Below are positions 24,656-34,877 of a stretch of 64,000 nucleotides of DNA, in pieces. The notes beneath the pieces are model-generated. The model was not told where the DNA came from, did not search any database, and worked only from the letters and a program-made list of their open reading frames with translations. Source of the DNA: Methanobacteriota archaeon (lineage in GTDB: Archaea > Thermoplasmatota > Poseidoniia > Poseidoniales > Thalassarchaeaceae); assembly GCA_018650285.1 (NCBI GenBank), contig JABIGF010000019.1:23561-87560 (forward strand), given 5' to 3'. Made by a program: the position numbers and the translations under genes. Numbering within the stretch: the first letter of the stretch is position 1; each line of letters begins with the position of its first letter.

Positions 24656-27600
24656 TCAACCACTGTTCGTTGTTCGGTCATCGTATCGAATCGGTGATGG
24701 CCCATTTCCTCGGATTCCATCCAACATATCATTCTCAATTTCAAACCAATCGTTTAGCCAATCGCCATCTGTATCCCAATCAAGAGGATTTGTACCATCG
24801 GCAATCATGTCACCATTGTAATCAAGTAACCACCAACCATACACATTCTCACCTAAACCAGTATTTGGCAAGTGATACTGGTCTCCGAACACACGGTCCC
24901 AATCGGCTGTCCAGTCGCCCTTGACCATAGGTGTATCATCGGCGCCGTTAATGGTCAAATAATCAACATCGTGATCATCAACAACTAGGGCATAAAGTTG
25001 GTCAGACATTTGATTTATTCGGAACATTCTGAAATAATTCCAATCATATTCGTTTGACCTACCTTTAGCAAGGAGAGCGGTTTGCAATTCCCACCATTCT
25101 TGGGCGACAATCTGAATCGGAGGATCTGAGCCAGCAATTGTCACTGGTGTCGCTCTAGCTAACATTGCAGAAGTAATTGATTGATTTGTCAATCCAAAGA
25201 ATTCTTGGAAATTATTGTACGGAATATAGGTACAGCCAACATTACTACAATCCCAATTACCATCCTTATCTGGGTCTTGAAGGGCATCCGCTGGGTCGGT
25301 TGGGTCAAATGTAACCCAAGTCCAATTCAATAGTGGGCGCTCCAACAATGTACCATTTGCATGCAATGGTCGCATTGCAATGTTGCCAATAATTGAATAC
25401 TGCTCCCAAACAACTTCTATCTGTTGATAGGATGACCAATTATCATTGGTCTCATTCCAACCAAATTGGAACTCATACCAATCAGGCAACATATCCCAAT
25501 CAGTATCATTGTCAACCGGCGACGAACCATATTTCAAAACTTCACGTCCATCAGTTAAAGCCCAATTACGGTAGTAATCATCTGTCAACATTGGGTCTAC
25601 GCCATTAGCAACACGAATCATGTTGACTGCATCTGCATCTGTATCATTAAGGTCAGGCCTTGTACCATTATCATACTCCATCCAATTGGTAAAGAATAGA
25701 GGAGAGTTACCTGGTGCATATTGGTCATCAATAGAGCCGGGCGTGAAAGAGTGACTTTCCCACCTTCCCTGTTCAGCAGGAGTATCGCCAATAGTACGGT
25801 CAAACCAACCATCAAGGTCTGGGTCATAGTGCGCATCTAGTGGGTTTACAGGATTCAATGTCCACCTATACTCATTGACCGGCATTACTTCATCATATAC
25901 ACCGTAACAGAATTCCCAACCATCAGGCAAACCATCCATGTCACTATCTGGATGTGTAGGGTCTGAAATTCCAAGTAAGCTGATATTGAAATTATCAGCC
26001 CACGCAGTATTGATTCTAGCCAACCTTTCCGTGCTAGTAACATCCTTGGATGAGAAAATATTGACGACTACTTGACGACTTTCTTCCCAAGTCAACGAGT
26101 TCTCACTCATTTGAGCATTAATTGCATCATCACCAAAGTCGACTAAACCCACTCCAGGCGGGAACATATATCGTAGTGATTCTTTACCATAAATACGTGC
26201 TTCATACTCTCTCAAATTAGTATATCTCTCAGACATTTGTATGACACCATCTTCGTTGCAGTCATACGAATCATCGTCGCTGTCAGCATCAATATCTGAT
26301 TGAGTCAATGGATTCATTGACCAGCGATTTTCATCTAAATCCCACTCAGTAAACCAGTACTCATAACCATCAATCATACCATCATCATCAGTATCATTGT
26401 TAGTCGGGTCTGTGATACCAATTAAGGTTGAAAGAAGAGGTCTGCTAATTCCAGTAGTCACCCATTCAGAATGCTGTTCCAAAGCCAAGTAAGCGCGGCC
26501 TAATTTATTGTCTAATATAGACTGCATTCTGCTGGTAAAGTTTTGTGGCTCAAGGGCATAAGCCTCCTCCCACATCTTTGGAGCATCAGGTGGTGCAAGA
26601 CCACCATTCAAGGGATTCTCATAAGTCAAATTTAATTCCTGACGGTCTGTCAAAGCATCTTGGTCTCCATCACCACCGCCATCGCCTGCAACAAGCGGAT
26701 TAAGTGACCAATTTTGGAATGTTGAATTCCACTGAGTAAAGAGTAACTCAATTCCATCAAGTAACCCATCACCATCGCTGTCACCGTTATTGGGGTCGCA
26801 TGTTGGACCACTCAAAGCGTATTGCTCAGGTGTCACGTATGTCCCAAAAGAGGAGGTCCCGACTGCAAGATTCCATGGCGTCAAAATCAGTACATTCCCT
26901 AACTTAAACGGATGATACTGTGGTGAAGTTTGATTCACATCGGTTTCAGTAATGGTTGCATCAATGCTATTGTATTCCTCCCAGTTCGTCATCCCATCGC
27001 CATCAGGATCATTGAAGATATCAGATTCATTTACAGGGTTCAAAGTCCATTCAGAATCAAATGTATCCCAACGAGCAAACCAAACTTCCCAACCATCTGG
27101 CATGCCATCACCATCTGTATCAGCTAACAATGGGTTTGCTGAACCTTGGTCAGTCAAAGGCATGCCTGGAACACTTGCGAGGGTGACTGCACTAGCCGTC
27201 TCTCCAAATGGCCGTGAGGCACTAGAAACCCAAGTATCATTCCATAATGATGTGGAAAAACCGGCTGGCAATTCAACACCATTTTCTGTAATGTTGCCCA
27301 GTATTTGGTCGTCTCTTATGTGGTATTCCATCCAGTTGTTGAACTCTTCTTCCGGCTGCAGAATACCATCTAAATTCGCATCATAACCATCACCATCGGG
27401 ATTCGAGAAAGCATCGCTACCATTGAGTGGATTAATTCCAACATTAGTTATTGACCAAGTGCAGGAATATCTCGATTCCCAACCATCTGGGAGTGAGTCA
27501 CCATCAGAATCGGGATTATTTGGATCTATTTTATGCCAATCTGCTGCTGCTTCTGCTGATTCACCAAACGCCGGCAAACCATCTTCTAATGCTGCTTGTA

Positions 27601-30388
27601 AGAGAAGTTCCCACTGATATTCGCAGATATTTGTCAAACCATCACTATCCGCGTCTTCATTTGCATCAGAAGGGTCACGTGGGTCAAGAGACCATTCGTT
27701 TCCACCATGGAAACTCGTGCCTATCCAACGACGGTTTTCAATTTCCCAACCATCTGGCATACCATCGCCATCAGAATCAGAGTTTGTCGGGTCAGTCGTA
27801 CGGTCAGTTCCGCCACTAGCTTGAGTACCGGGATACCCTACAGCATAGACTTGAGCGGCCGCTTCGCCTTCTGCTTGGTCACATACATACTGACCTATTT
27901 CGTAATGACAAGTGAAATTCGTTTGGTCGTAAAACCAACCCCAATACTCAGAGCCATCAAGCAAACCATCGCCATCTGTATCAGATAATCTTGGGTCAGT
28001 ACCATTCCACCCTTCTGGTGTGCTTGCGATGTAACGGTATTCGTCAAGATTGGTCCAGTTATGGTCAATCAAATTGTCTTCGTATGGATTTAGATTGATT
28101 CCGTCAACATCCAAATCTTCGTCGCGGTCAAATGGGTCTGTTGGGTCTAAGCCATGAGCATTTTCCCAACCATCAGGCATACCATCCAAATCTGAATCAT
28201 TAGAAAATGGATTGATTAGCATCCTGTTAGAATAGCGACCAGGGTGTAATCCAGCAAAGATAGTGTCATTCCCATTAACATCCATGACTACAAGTTCAGT
28301 AACAAAACCAGGAATGCGTGTATCTTGGCTATTTACCCCAAGAGCGCGTGCATGGTCACCATCAAGAGACCATGTGCCAAACCTAGAACCAATGAGCACC
28401 TCATCACCAAGTGGCAATATTGCATGGACATCATTTGCACCTTCAATATCAAAGTCATTGTTTTGCATACGGTCACGGGAGAAAGCAATTGCCGGGTCGT
28501 CCTCATCTAATAGCGAGAATTGATGGACTCCGCCACCAGTTCCAACCCAAAGTGTCTGAGTGCTAGAAAGACTACCGTCTGGTTGTCTAGGGCCATCCAA
28601 CACTAAAGTTCTAACATTAGCTGAATGAGAAATATTCTGAGCATTTGCTTGACGAACAAAATCCTCGGCATCGGTCTGATTGAAAATCCACACGACTGGA
28701 AAATCACCATTCGCATCCTCTGTGCTTGCAACAAAGAATCCTTTATCTGTTCCAACGTAGAGTTTCTTTAATCCACCATTGACTGATGTGTGCGCTACTG
28801 CCTGAACGGTAGCGTTCTCCATGCTGAGTGCCTCATTCAGAGTTTCTGCAACCTTGAAATTAGTAATTTGACTAGAGCCATCAATTGTCATCGTCCACGC
28901 TTGAGAACCTTCTCCAGATGCCAACAAGTCAAGATTACCTGAACCAGTATCAAGTTGGTATAATCCAGTTACGGCCCCCATCTCAACTCCAGTTATTCCA
29001 GCGAGTTCATTACGGAAACCATTTCCATCTAAAGTCCAAACTTCAACACCATCATTGGTTGCTAACACAAGCCGCTGCTCCCCACCTTGGTCGGCCCAGA
29101 GAATCATATCGTTCAATTCGCCACCTGGCGGCAAAGCCAAATCCCAACTACCACCAGTATTAGGTTCGAATATTGAGACGCCGCGCTTTGTGCCAACGTA
29201 TAGTAAGCCAAGGATATCATCTGCTTGCAAAGAACGAACATCGTGATGCATGATGTGTGGTGTCGTACCTTGGTCATACATAGAAACCGGAGCACCAGAT
29301 TGACCTAGAAGGGTTGACTTCATTCCGGCTCTCACCCACGTCCCATTATCGATATAGGTGTAATATTCTTCTAAATTTGAATATGCTTCACCAAGATATA
29401 TCGTTGCTCTTGAACCATCTGGCATTATCATTCCATCGCGATTCAAGTCCCAGCCATCAACATCACTGTCAAGTAAACTATCAGATTCATTCAATGGATC
29501 TAAGCCGAAGAAAACTTCCCATCCATCTAGAATAGCATCGCCACGTGAACTCTTTGCCAACTCACGGCTTCCAGACCAATAGTAATAATCACTATCATTT
29601 CGAAGAGGGTCAGTACCAAGCCAACCTGATGAGCCTGTCGGACGAGAAACATTTTCTGCACAAGCATCCATTAAGTCAAGACAGCGCAATCCGTGAATTT
29701 CAGTAGTCCAATTATCTGGGGCTGCGTAATTATATTCCTCTGCATTTGTATACCATTCATGGACTTCTATTATTCCATCACGGTCAACGTCAAATCCATC
29801 ACCACAACCGAGTTCACCATCCCAACAACGGTCTGAATCATTGAAACCGTCATTTGCATTCAAGGGGTCGAAATCGTCACACTCCCAAGCCATAGATTCA
29901 TTTTTGGAACCCGTCTCCCTCATACACATCCAAATTTCATATCCATCAGGTAATCCGTCACCGTCAGTATCACTTAGACGAGGGTCAAGGAACTCTCGCA
30001 TTCCTGACTCCGTCATTTCTGGAGGAACTCCAGTGAGTGACTTACGATCTGTGAAACAATGTTCCAAATCATATGGCCAACAATACTCTTCTAAGGAATT
30101 GAGCCCGTCCTTATCAAAATCAGATTCATTATCGGATGCATTTTCATAATCTAAACCATTGATAGTGTAAATTACTTCATCCAATGTGATGTTTCTTGCA
30201 ATACCAAACATCTGCTCGTGCAGGTCAGGAATCATGTCCTTGTCAGTATCTGTAATTGGTGGACCTTCACCTGTTGTATCATCAGGGTGAACTGAATCCA
30301 CATTTGATGCCGGCCTTGTCATTGAGACAAAGGCAAGGCTTCCAATCAATAGTAAAGTGATGAAGAGAACTGTCTGTTTTCTGCGCAT
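24656..30388 (-). CDS. Giant secreted protein with about 25 thrombospondin type-3-like calcium motifs
   Basis: About 1,910 residues from ATG 30388 (MRRKQTVLFITLLLIGSLAF signal peptide); 18 nt more are open upstream. The protein is dominated by repeats of the type DTDGDGLPDGYE, DSDGDGMPDGWE and DTDDDGMIDGYE, about 25 by eye, interleaved with Trp-rich spacers (WSLNPVNESD types). These Asp motifs bind calcium in thrombospondin type 3 and related bacterial proteins. Around residues 370-700 a stretch of LYVGTKRGVSIFEP-type repeats looks like a beta-propeller. No C-terminal membrane helix is present; it ends RYDDRTTNSG and is probably released or held by its neighbour. It lies directly upstream of the other giant gene on the same strand. 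Confidence 0.85.
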   Translation of the reverse strand: MRRKQTVLFITLLLIGSLAFVSMTRPASNVDSVHPDDTTGEGPPITDTDKDMIPDLHEQMFGIARNITLDEVIYTINGLDYENASDNESDFDKDGLNSLEEYCWPYDLEHCFTDRKSLTGVPPEMTESGMREFLDPRLSDTDGDGLPDGYEIWMCMRETGSKNESMAWECDDFDPLNANDGFNDSDRCWDGELGCGDGFDVDRDGIIEVHEWYTNAEEYNYAAPDNWTTEIHGLRCLDLMDACAENVSRPTGSSGWLGTDPLRNDSDYYYWSGSRELAKSSRGDAILDGWEVFFGLDPLNESDSLLDSDVDGWDLNRDGMIMPDGSRATIYLGEAYSNLEEYYTYIDNGTWVRAGMKSTLLGQSGAPVSMYDQGTTPHIMHHDVRSLQADDILGLLYVGTKRGVSIFEPNTGGSWDLALPPGGELNDMILWADQGGEQRLVLATNDGVEVWTLDGNGFRNELAGITGVEMGAVTGLYQLDTGSGNLDLLASGEGSQAWTMTIDGSSQITNFKVAETLNEALSMENATVQAVAHTSVNGGLKKLYVGTDKGFFVASTEDANGDFPVVWIFNQTDAEDFVRQANAQNISHSANVRTLVLDGPRQPDGSLSSTQTLWVGTGGGVHQFSLLDEDDPAIAFSRDRMQNNDFDIEGANDVHAILPLGDEVLIGSRFGTWSLDGDHARALGVNSQDTRIPGFVTELVVMDVNGNDTIFAGLHPGRYSNRMLINPFSNDSDLDGMPDGWENAHGLDPTDPFDRDEDLDVDGINLNPYEDNLIDHNWTNLDEYRYIASTPEGWNGTDPRLSDTDGDGLLDGSEYWGWFYDQTNFTCHYEIGQYVCDQAEGEAAAQVYAVGYPGTQASGGTDRTTDPTNSDSDGDGMPDGWEIENRRWIGTSFHGGNEWSLDPRDPSDANEDADSDGLTNICEYQWELLLQAALEDGLPAFGESAEAAADWHKIDPNNPDSDGDSLPDGWESRYSCTWSITNVGINPLNGSDAFSNPDGDGYDANLDGILQPEEEFNNWMEYHIRDDQILGNITENGVELPAGFSTSLWNDTWVSSASRPFGETASAVTLASVPGMPLTDQGSANPLLADTDGDGMPDGWEVWFARWDTFDSEWTLNPVNESDIFNDPDGDGMTNWEEYNSIDATITETDVNQTSPQYHPFKLGNVLILTPWNLAVGTSSFGTYVTPEQYALSGPTCDPNNGDSDGDGLLDGIELLFTQWNSTFQNWSLNPLVAGDGGGDGDQDALTDRQELNLTYENPLNGGLAPPDAPKMWEEAYALEPQNFTSRMQSILDNKLGRAYLALEQHSEWVTTGISRPLLSTLIGITDPTNNDTDDDGMIDGYEYWFTEWDLDENRWSMNPLTQSDIDADSDDDSYDCNEDGVIQMSERYTNLREYEARIYGKESLRYMFPPGVGLVDFGDDAINAQMSENSLTWEESRQVVVNIFSSKDVTSTERLARINTAWADNFNISLLGISDPTHPDSDMDGLPDGWEFCYGVYDEVMPVNEYRWTLNPVNPLDAHYDPDLDGWFDRTIGDTPAEQGRWESHSFTPGSIDDQYAPGNSPLFFTNWMEYDNGTRPDLNDTDADAVNMIRVANGVDPMLTDDYYRNWALTDGREVLKYGSSPVDNDTDWDMLPDWYEFQFGWNETNDNWSSYQQIEVVWEQYSIIGNIAMRPLHANGTLLERPLLNWTWVTFDPTDPADALQDPDKDGNWDCSNVGCTYIPYNNFQEFFGLTNQSITSAMLARATPVTIAGSDPPIQIVAQEWWELQTALLAKGRSNEYDWNYFRMFRINQMSDQLYALVVDDHDVDYLTINGADDTPMVKGDWTADWDRVFGDQYHLPNTGLGENVYGWWLLDYNGDMIADGTNPLDWDTDGDWLNDWFEIENDMLDGIRGNGPSPIRYDDRTTNSG

Positions 30389-30406
30389 AGGTATCACCCA
30401 CAGCAT

Positions 30407-30691
30407 ACGCTGCTATTGTAACAACCCTACGGGTTGCCTTATGATGCTGATGGAGCACAGTTCATACAGGCAAAATTGAATATATTCCGATTTGGTGAAA
30501 AAATAATGAAATGGACCTAAATAATAAACTAACTTTGATGCTGAGTAAAAAGAATGGTGAACAGCAGACAGCGAGACCGTTTTTCAACAAAATTTACTAT
30601 TTCGAATAATTTCAAAGCAGAGTAAAATGGGCTTTTCTTTGTTGTACCGAGGGTGAGTTTCAAGGGGTGACCGCGCTCCGCTCAAAATTAG
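30407..30691. other. Divergent promoter region between giant protein and MBL gene
   Basis: 285 bp with no credible ORF. It is AT-rich in the middle and must carry the promoters of both flanking, divergently transcribed genes. A small inverted repeat (CCCTA CGGG area, about 30426-30436) is visible; I see no confident TATA assignment. Confidence 0.35.
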
Positions 30692-31492
30692 ATGACGCTC
30701 TCTATCACTCATCTCGGCACAGGCTCCAAAGGAAATGCCACACTCCTAGCCACCGATGAGACAAAAATTCTGTTAGATTGTGGTTTCTCAGGGCGCCAGT
30801 TAGAGAAGCGTCTCGCCCTCTTAGAAATATGTCCTAGCGAGATTGATGCCATCCTCATCAGCCACCACCATTCAGACCATTCTAAAGGTGCGACGATCGC
30901 CCAGAGGAGATGGGATATTCCAGTATTTGCCAATTTTGAGACTTGTGCACGTATGGGAATGGACCCAGTCAATGAGTGCAAATTATTTGAGTCGTTAGAG
31001 CGAATTAATTTAGGAGGAGATTTGAGTATATTACCTGTCTCCGTCAATCATGATAGGTCGGACAATGTTGGATTCATTGCAAGCCACCGTGGAGAGCGTG
31101 CTGCGGTTGTTACAGACCTAGGCTCATGGAACGATGAATTAATTCGATATATGTCTGATTGTGTGCACATTTCTATTGAAGCAAATTACGACTCTGAACG
31201 CTTGTGGGAGGGGCCCTATCCTAGCCAATTAAAACAACGTATTTCTGGGCGCGGGGGTCACTTGTCAAACCGCCAGACTGCGGAGTTGTTAGCAAATGTC
31301 GTAGGCAGCCATACTAGAAGCATTGTACTAACTCATTTGAGTGAACAAAATAACGCCCCGCATATGGCTGAAAGTGAAGTACTATTGGAGATAGATGATT
31401 TGTTCTCTGGAGACCTTTCAATCAGCACCCAAGAGGGGCCTGATTTTTCACACTATCTCGGGCAATCTGAATCAGAAAAAATAGTGATTTGA
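30692..31492 (+). CDS. MBL-fold metallohydrolase, YycJ/VicX-like
   Basis: 266 residues. The metal site motif is intact: ISHHHSDHSKG (His58, His60, Asp62, His63), with the fold start GTGSKGNATLLA and LLDCGFSGRQLEKRL, and later VVTDLG and GRGGHLSNRQTAELLANVVG. The GHLSNxQ block is characteristic of the YycJ/WalJ branch, thought to act as DNA 5'-3' exonucleases or nucleases in bacteria. Cytoplasmic, no fusion. It may share a transcript with the pilin-like genes downstream, but a hairpin separates them. Confidence 0.9.
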   Translation: MTLSITHLGTGSKGNATLLATDETKILLDCGFSGRQLEKRLALLEICPSEIDAILISHHHSDHSKGATIAQRRWDIPVFANFETCARMGMDPVNECKLFESLERINLGGDLSILPVSVNHDRSDNVGFIASHRGERAAVVTDLGSWNDELIRYMSDCVHISIEANYDSERLWEGPYPSQLKQRISGRGGHLSNRQTAELLANVVGSHTRSIVLTHLSEQNNAPHMAESEVLLEIDDLFSGDLSISTQEGPDFSHYLGQSESEKIVI

Positions 31493-31496
31493 TTCC

Positions 31497-31518
31497 GCTA
31501 AAATTTTTGCTTTTTAGC
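31497..31518 (+). terminator. Hairpin after the MBL gene
   Basis: GCTAAAA / TTTTAGC forms a 7-bp stem with a T-rich 8-nt loop, beginning 4 nt after the stop codon. The T-rich 3' arm would suit archaeal T-stretch termination. Confidence 0.45.
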
Positions 31519-31586
31519 CCAATAATTGCGAGTGGTGCGATTTCAATCTGAGTTAAGGAATCTGGAAGAACTGAATTTGAGGAAAT

Positions 31587-31601
31587 ATCGCCGTAGGCGA
31601 T
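31587..31601 (+). promoter_or_regulatory. Small hairpin in the pilin-operon leader
   Basis: ATCGCC / GGCGAT, a perfect 6-bp stem with loop GTA, 46 nt before the start of the first pilin-like gene. It shares the CGCC core with the hairpin at the start codon, so the two could compete in folding. Confidence 0.3.
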
Positions 31602-31639
31602 GGTTACCTCGGCGAAGTCATAAGAACACAAAGGACTAG

Positions 31640-31656
31640 TCGCCTCTATGAGGCGA
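31640..31656 (+). promoter_or_regulatory. Hairpin enclosing the pilin-like start codon
   Basis: TCGCCTC / GAGGCGA is a perfect 7-bp inverted repeat whose loop and first stem base contain the ATG (31648-31650). No Shine-Dalgarno sequence precedes this ATG. Folding would hide the start codon, suggesting translational control or leaderless initiation from within. Confidence 0.45.
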
Positions 31657-32667
31657 ACTCGTGGCCACGCTGAAAACGCGGTCAGCGAAATCCTCGGAGT
31701 GACCATGCTTTTGGCAATGGTCGTCACTGTCATAGGCGGTGTTTTCGTCCTTCTTGGCCCATTTATGGACGATATCAGCGACAATCGAGAATGGTCTTCA
31801 GGCTCAGTTGCTGCTACTCAACTAAATGACCGAATATTAATTGCAGCCCAAACACCAGAGGGGAGTGGGCTTGTTCAACAAAACGCCCAAATTTCTCGCT
31901 CCATGGACTCTTTAAGAGATGCAGAAATATGGCAAGTCCAAGCCGATTTGAATGGTTTCGACCGAACCATTGTCAGCCTCTACGGCGATTCGTTGATAGT
32001 TTCAAGCCTCAACCGTACCGCTTCTATCGTTCATCTTTCAGATGCTAATTCAAACCAAACATTGAGCCTAACAAACGGCTCGGGCAACTTTACAATTTCA
32101 GGATTATCTGGAAACATTTTCATAGACATAGAAGATATTCACGGCGCTATTTCACATCGTTTTGTGGAAGTTTCTCTTGACGGGATTCGAATGAAGAATA
32201 TTATGACAGACGGAGATTATTCTGTTGATCTTATCAATGGTGGAAGAATTGAAAAATTACCAAAACAACCTGTGGCAGTAAAACAATTCCCACGCCTAAA
32301 CACCGACCTTCTGCTTGATGGGACCCCTAGAGTTTCACTTATCCTACTTGACTTGGATATCTCCTCCACAGCAAGCCGGCACATGACCAATGTCCACATT
32401 GATTCCAACGGCCAACAGACTCTTTTCAATGAAGAAGCACGAAATCTAATTATTGATGTCGAAATCGCAGGAGACCCATCAATCTCGCCACAATATGCGC
32501 ACCACTGGACAGGAGATTACAATCTCTTTTTGACAGGTGATTCTGTTGAAGATTACCATGGATTTGGACCGTATGGACGCCTTTCAGGACTTGATGGAAT
32601 GACACTATATCCTACTGACCCTCCATTCGAACTTCTAGTTAGTTTACAATCGGTGGTGATATACTGA
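31648..32667 (+). CDS. Type IV pilin-like protein (AVSEILG class III leader)
   Basis: 339 residues. The N terminus (RGHAENAVSEILGVTMLLAM, continuing hydrophobic to VFVLLG) has the short basic leader and the AVS-x-ILGV hydrophobic helix typical of archaeal pilin precursors cleaved by PibD-type peptidases. The rest is a Ser/Thr/Asn-rich beta domain. It should be inserted in the membrane and assembled into a pilus-like filament or act as a pseudopilin. First gene of a three-gene operon; its stop overlaps the next start by one base. Confidence 0.75.
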   Translation: MRRTRGHAENAVSEILGVTMLLAMVVTVIGGVFVLLGPFMDDISDNREWSSGSVAATQLNDRILIAAQTPEGSGLVQQNAQISRSMDSLRDAEIWQVQADLNGFDRTIVSLYGDSLIVSSLNRTASIVHLSDANSNQTLSLTNGSGNFTISGLSGNIFIDIEDIHGAISHRFVEVSLDGIRMKNIMTDGDYSVDLINGGRIEKLPKQPVAVKQFPRLNTDLLLDGTPRVSLILLDLDISSTASRHMTNVHIDSNGQQTLFNEEARNLIIDVEIAGDPSISPQYAHHWTGDYNLFLTGDSVEDYHGFGPYGRLSGLDGMTLYPTDPPFELLVSLQSVVIY

Positions 32668-34877
32668 TGCGCCGACGATTTGATGATGATGCTGTTTCAG
32701 CAGCAATCGCAACGGTCCTCCTCTTTGCTGGAGTCTTAGCCATCATTTCGGGGATGATGGTAACTATCACTCCGGTCATTAATGAAAAACATGGTTCAAT
32801 TGAACGTCAAGCAATGGCTGGGCAGATGGCTGATTTAGCAGAAGAGACTGTTCGCATCTCAGAAACTGGGCTCCCAGGTGATTCCGCCACCATGCAAATT
32901 CGCCCACATAGTGGCGAATTAGGTTGGGACTTTACCCGTGGAGGGACTTGGTATTCTGTCTCATTCACCGAAGAGGGGAGTTTCCGCCTTGATGATTTGC
33001 TTGATTTAGATGACCTTACTAGAATTAGATACCCAGATAGTGAAGTTTCAGCAGCGTGCTTCTCCGACCTACGTGCTAGCGAAGAATCTCTCTGGAACTA
33101 CCGACTCCCATCCCTTAGTGGCACTGTTATTGCAACACCTGTAACCACCCTACAACAACCACTTTACACAACTAGTGTAACCTTGACTAGTGATGGCGAC
33201 TCTACGCCATTCACTCTAACACCTGGTATGTCAATGGCTAGTACAACAAATGGAGATAGTTGGCTAACTTCAGACGGGCCTCTCAAAGTTCTCTTCTTGC
33301 GCGGTACCGCCGGCGCAACAATGGTTGAACCGGATATCAATAATCCTACAGATGGCAAAGGTCGAGCTTGGACGATCCCATTGCCGACAGGAGATGTTAG
33401 CCTCCATCTAGTCACATCAGGATTAGCAACTGTTAGTTGGGATTCTATTTCTGCATCGGGCACAGAGAGCACCAGTGATGATTCTTCTTGGAATCTTGAT
33501 TTCACTGCTACTGCAGGAGATGTAATGTCTGTACAATCAAGCGCCCCTGCTCATCTGATGATGACGTGGGGTTCAGGAGCAGGGGCAACTGTTTGGCCTG
33601 ATGATGGAGGTAGTGGAATTGGTGTCAGCCATACTCTACCTGCGGCGGCAGGAAGTTTACTAATTGAAAATGCAGCAACATCTTCAGTTGCTGTCCAAGT
33701 TGATGGGCTTTTCAATACCGTCCCGGCTCAAGGTTCGACTAGAATTTCTTGGCCGGCTCAATCCAAACAGGTTGTATCCACTGGCCCAGTAACAATTCAT
33801 TGGCTTTCAGAAGATACCAGCAACCGTCACCGTACTGGCTCACTAGAAATGATTCCAGCACTTGACACCGGCCGTTCAAGTGGACTTGCATACTCGTATG
33901 CTACACCGACATCTGCAGGAGATGAATTAGTTCTAATTCAGCCCGCAAGCCCCGAAACATCACTGACAATACTAGGAGACCTTAGTGGCAATCAATCAGC
34001 CCAAGTCGTATTCAATGCAACAAGCCAAAACCATATAGCAACGCTTTCTTCAACTGCATCTAGTCTAGTAAGAACGGCAATCAACAGTACTGATTTCCTT
34101 GAAGATGCACCTTACCGCATCATCTCAGTCGCAGGAGATGATGGGATGATGGAAATCCGCCATGATGGGAATGAAAGATGCGTCCCTATTGGCTACCGCG
34201 CCTCAGGCTGGATTGAAATCACACTCCCGTGGAAAGATATGTCACAATCATCTGATGTGAATATCATGCTTGCATGGATTGATGGCACCCACCCACTCGG
34301 GATTGAAGTCTCACTATACGGCCCCGGAGAAGGTGCCCCTCACGACACACTTGCCTCCGCATGGGGTGCACATCTACCGCGATTGAACTACCGTTTTGAA
34401 AGTTCAATATCAGGTATGGAGATAGGATACCGAGGGGGATTTGTTGGCACCAACCACCCAGAGTATCAAGCAGATGTCCTCACCTTACCACCAGCGCGTG
34501 AGGGACCAGGCCCAAGATTAGCCGTAACAATACCTCTGACAATGCCTGACGGGAGTTCATCCCTAGGAAATAGCGGGGTTGACATGACTGTTGAATTGAA
34601 CCAGCGTGAACAATTAGTATCTATACAAGCACACGAAATTCGTCGCGGTTGGGATGGGCCATATGGTGCTGCAATTGCTGCTGAATCGTCTCAAGAATTA
34701 GCATTCAGTGCTGACTGGTTGACTTTCCCCGGCCGTATTGACTTGTTAGACGATTATGTCGGCTGGGTTCAATTGACTCATTCTAGCCCAGAGGCGGTAT
34801 ACCACGCCTCGGGAGAGCCGATAATGTTCAACTTGCAATTGAGTCAATTGACAATCGTAACGGAGATCGTTTCATGA
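32667..34877 (+). CDS. Large pilin-like surface protein (AVSAAI leader)
   Basis: 736 residues. The N terminus MRRRFDDDAVSAAIATVLLF matches archaeal pilin leaders (DDAVS before a hydrophobic helix reaching MMVTI), then a charged coil and about 660 residues of beta-rich domains with SGxAY and GDE turns. It is far larger than ordinary pilins, so it may be a tip adhesin or a surface component that uses the pilin helix as its anchor. It overlaps the next gene by four bases (ATGA). Confidence 0.75.
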   Translation: MRRRFDDDAVSAAIATVLLFAGVLAIISGMMVTITPVINEKHGSIERQAMAGQMADLAEETVRISETGLPGDSATMQIRPHSGELGWDFTRGGTWYSVSFTEEGSFRLDDLLDLDDLTRIRYPDSEVSAACFSDLRASEESLWNYRLPSLSGTVIATPVTTLQQPLYTTSVTLTSDGDSTPFTLTPGMSMASTTNGDSWLTSDGPLKVLFLRGTAGATMVEPDINNPTDGKGRAWTIPLPTGDVSLHLVTSGLATVSWDSISASGTESTSDDSSWNLDFTATAGDVMSVQSSAPAHLMMTWGSGAGATVWPDDGGSGIGVSHTLPAAAGSLLIENAATSSVAVQVDGLFNTVPAQGSTRISWPAQSKQVVSTGPVTIHWLSEDTSNRHRTGSLEMIPALDTGRSSGLAYSYATPTSAGDELVLIQPASPETSLTILGDLSGNQSAQVVFNATSQNHIATLSSTASSLVRTAINSTDFLEDAPYRIISVAGDDGMMEIRHDGNERCVPIGYRASGWIEITLPWKDMSQSSDVNIMLAWIDGTHPLGIEVSLYGPGEGAPHDTLASAWGAHLPRLNYRFESSISGMEIGYRGGFVGTNHPEYQADVLTLPPAREGPGPRLAVTIPLTMPDGSSSLGNSGVDMTVELNQREQLVSIQAHEIRRGWDGPYGAAIAAESSQELAFSADWLTFPGRIDLLDDYVGWVQLTHSSPEAVYHASGEPIMFNLQLSQLTIVTEIVS

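Noticed and set aside
24451..30149. Numerous plus-strand ORFs of 60-160 residues with His/Asn/Pro-rich sequence opposite the giant proteins
   Set aside because: They are shadows of repetitive Asp-rich coding sequence on the minus strand and lack starts, motifs and RBS.
24656..30388. Regularly spaced Asp-codon repeats that at first look like a CRISPR or tandem DNA repeat
   Set aside because: Spacing is irregular and the units differ in sequence; they are protein-level calcium motifs inside one reading frame.
31497..31647. Possible riboswitch in the pilin-operon leader
   Set aside because: Only short independent hairpins are seen; no known riboswitch core can be recognised.
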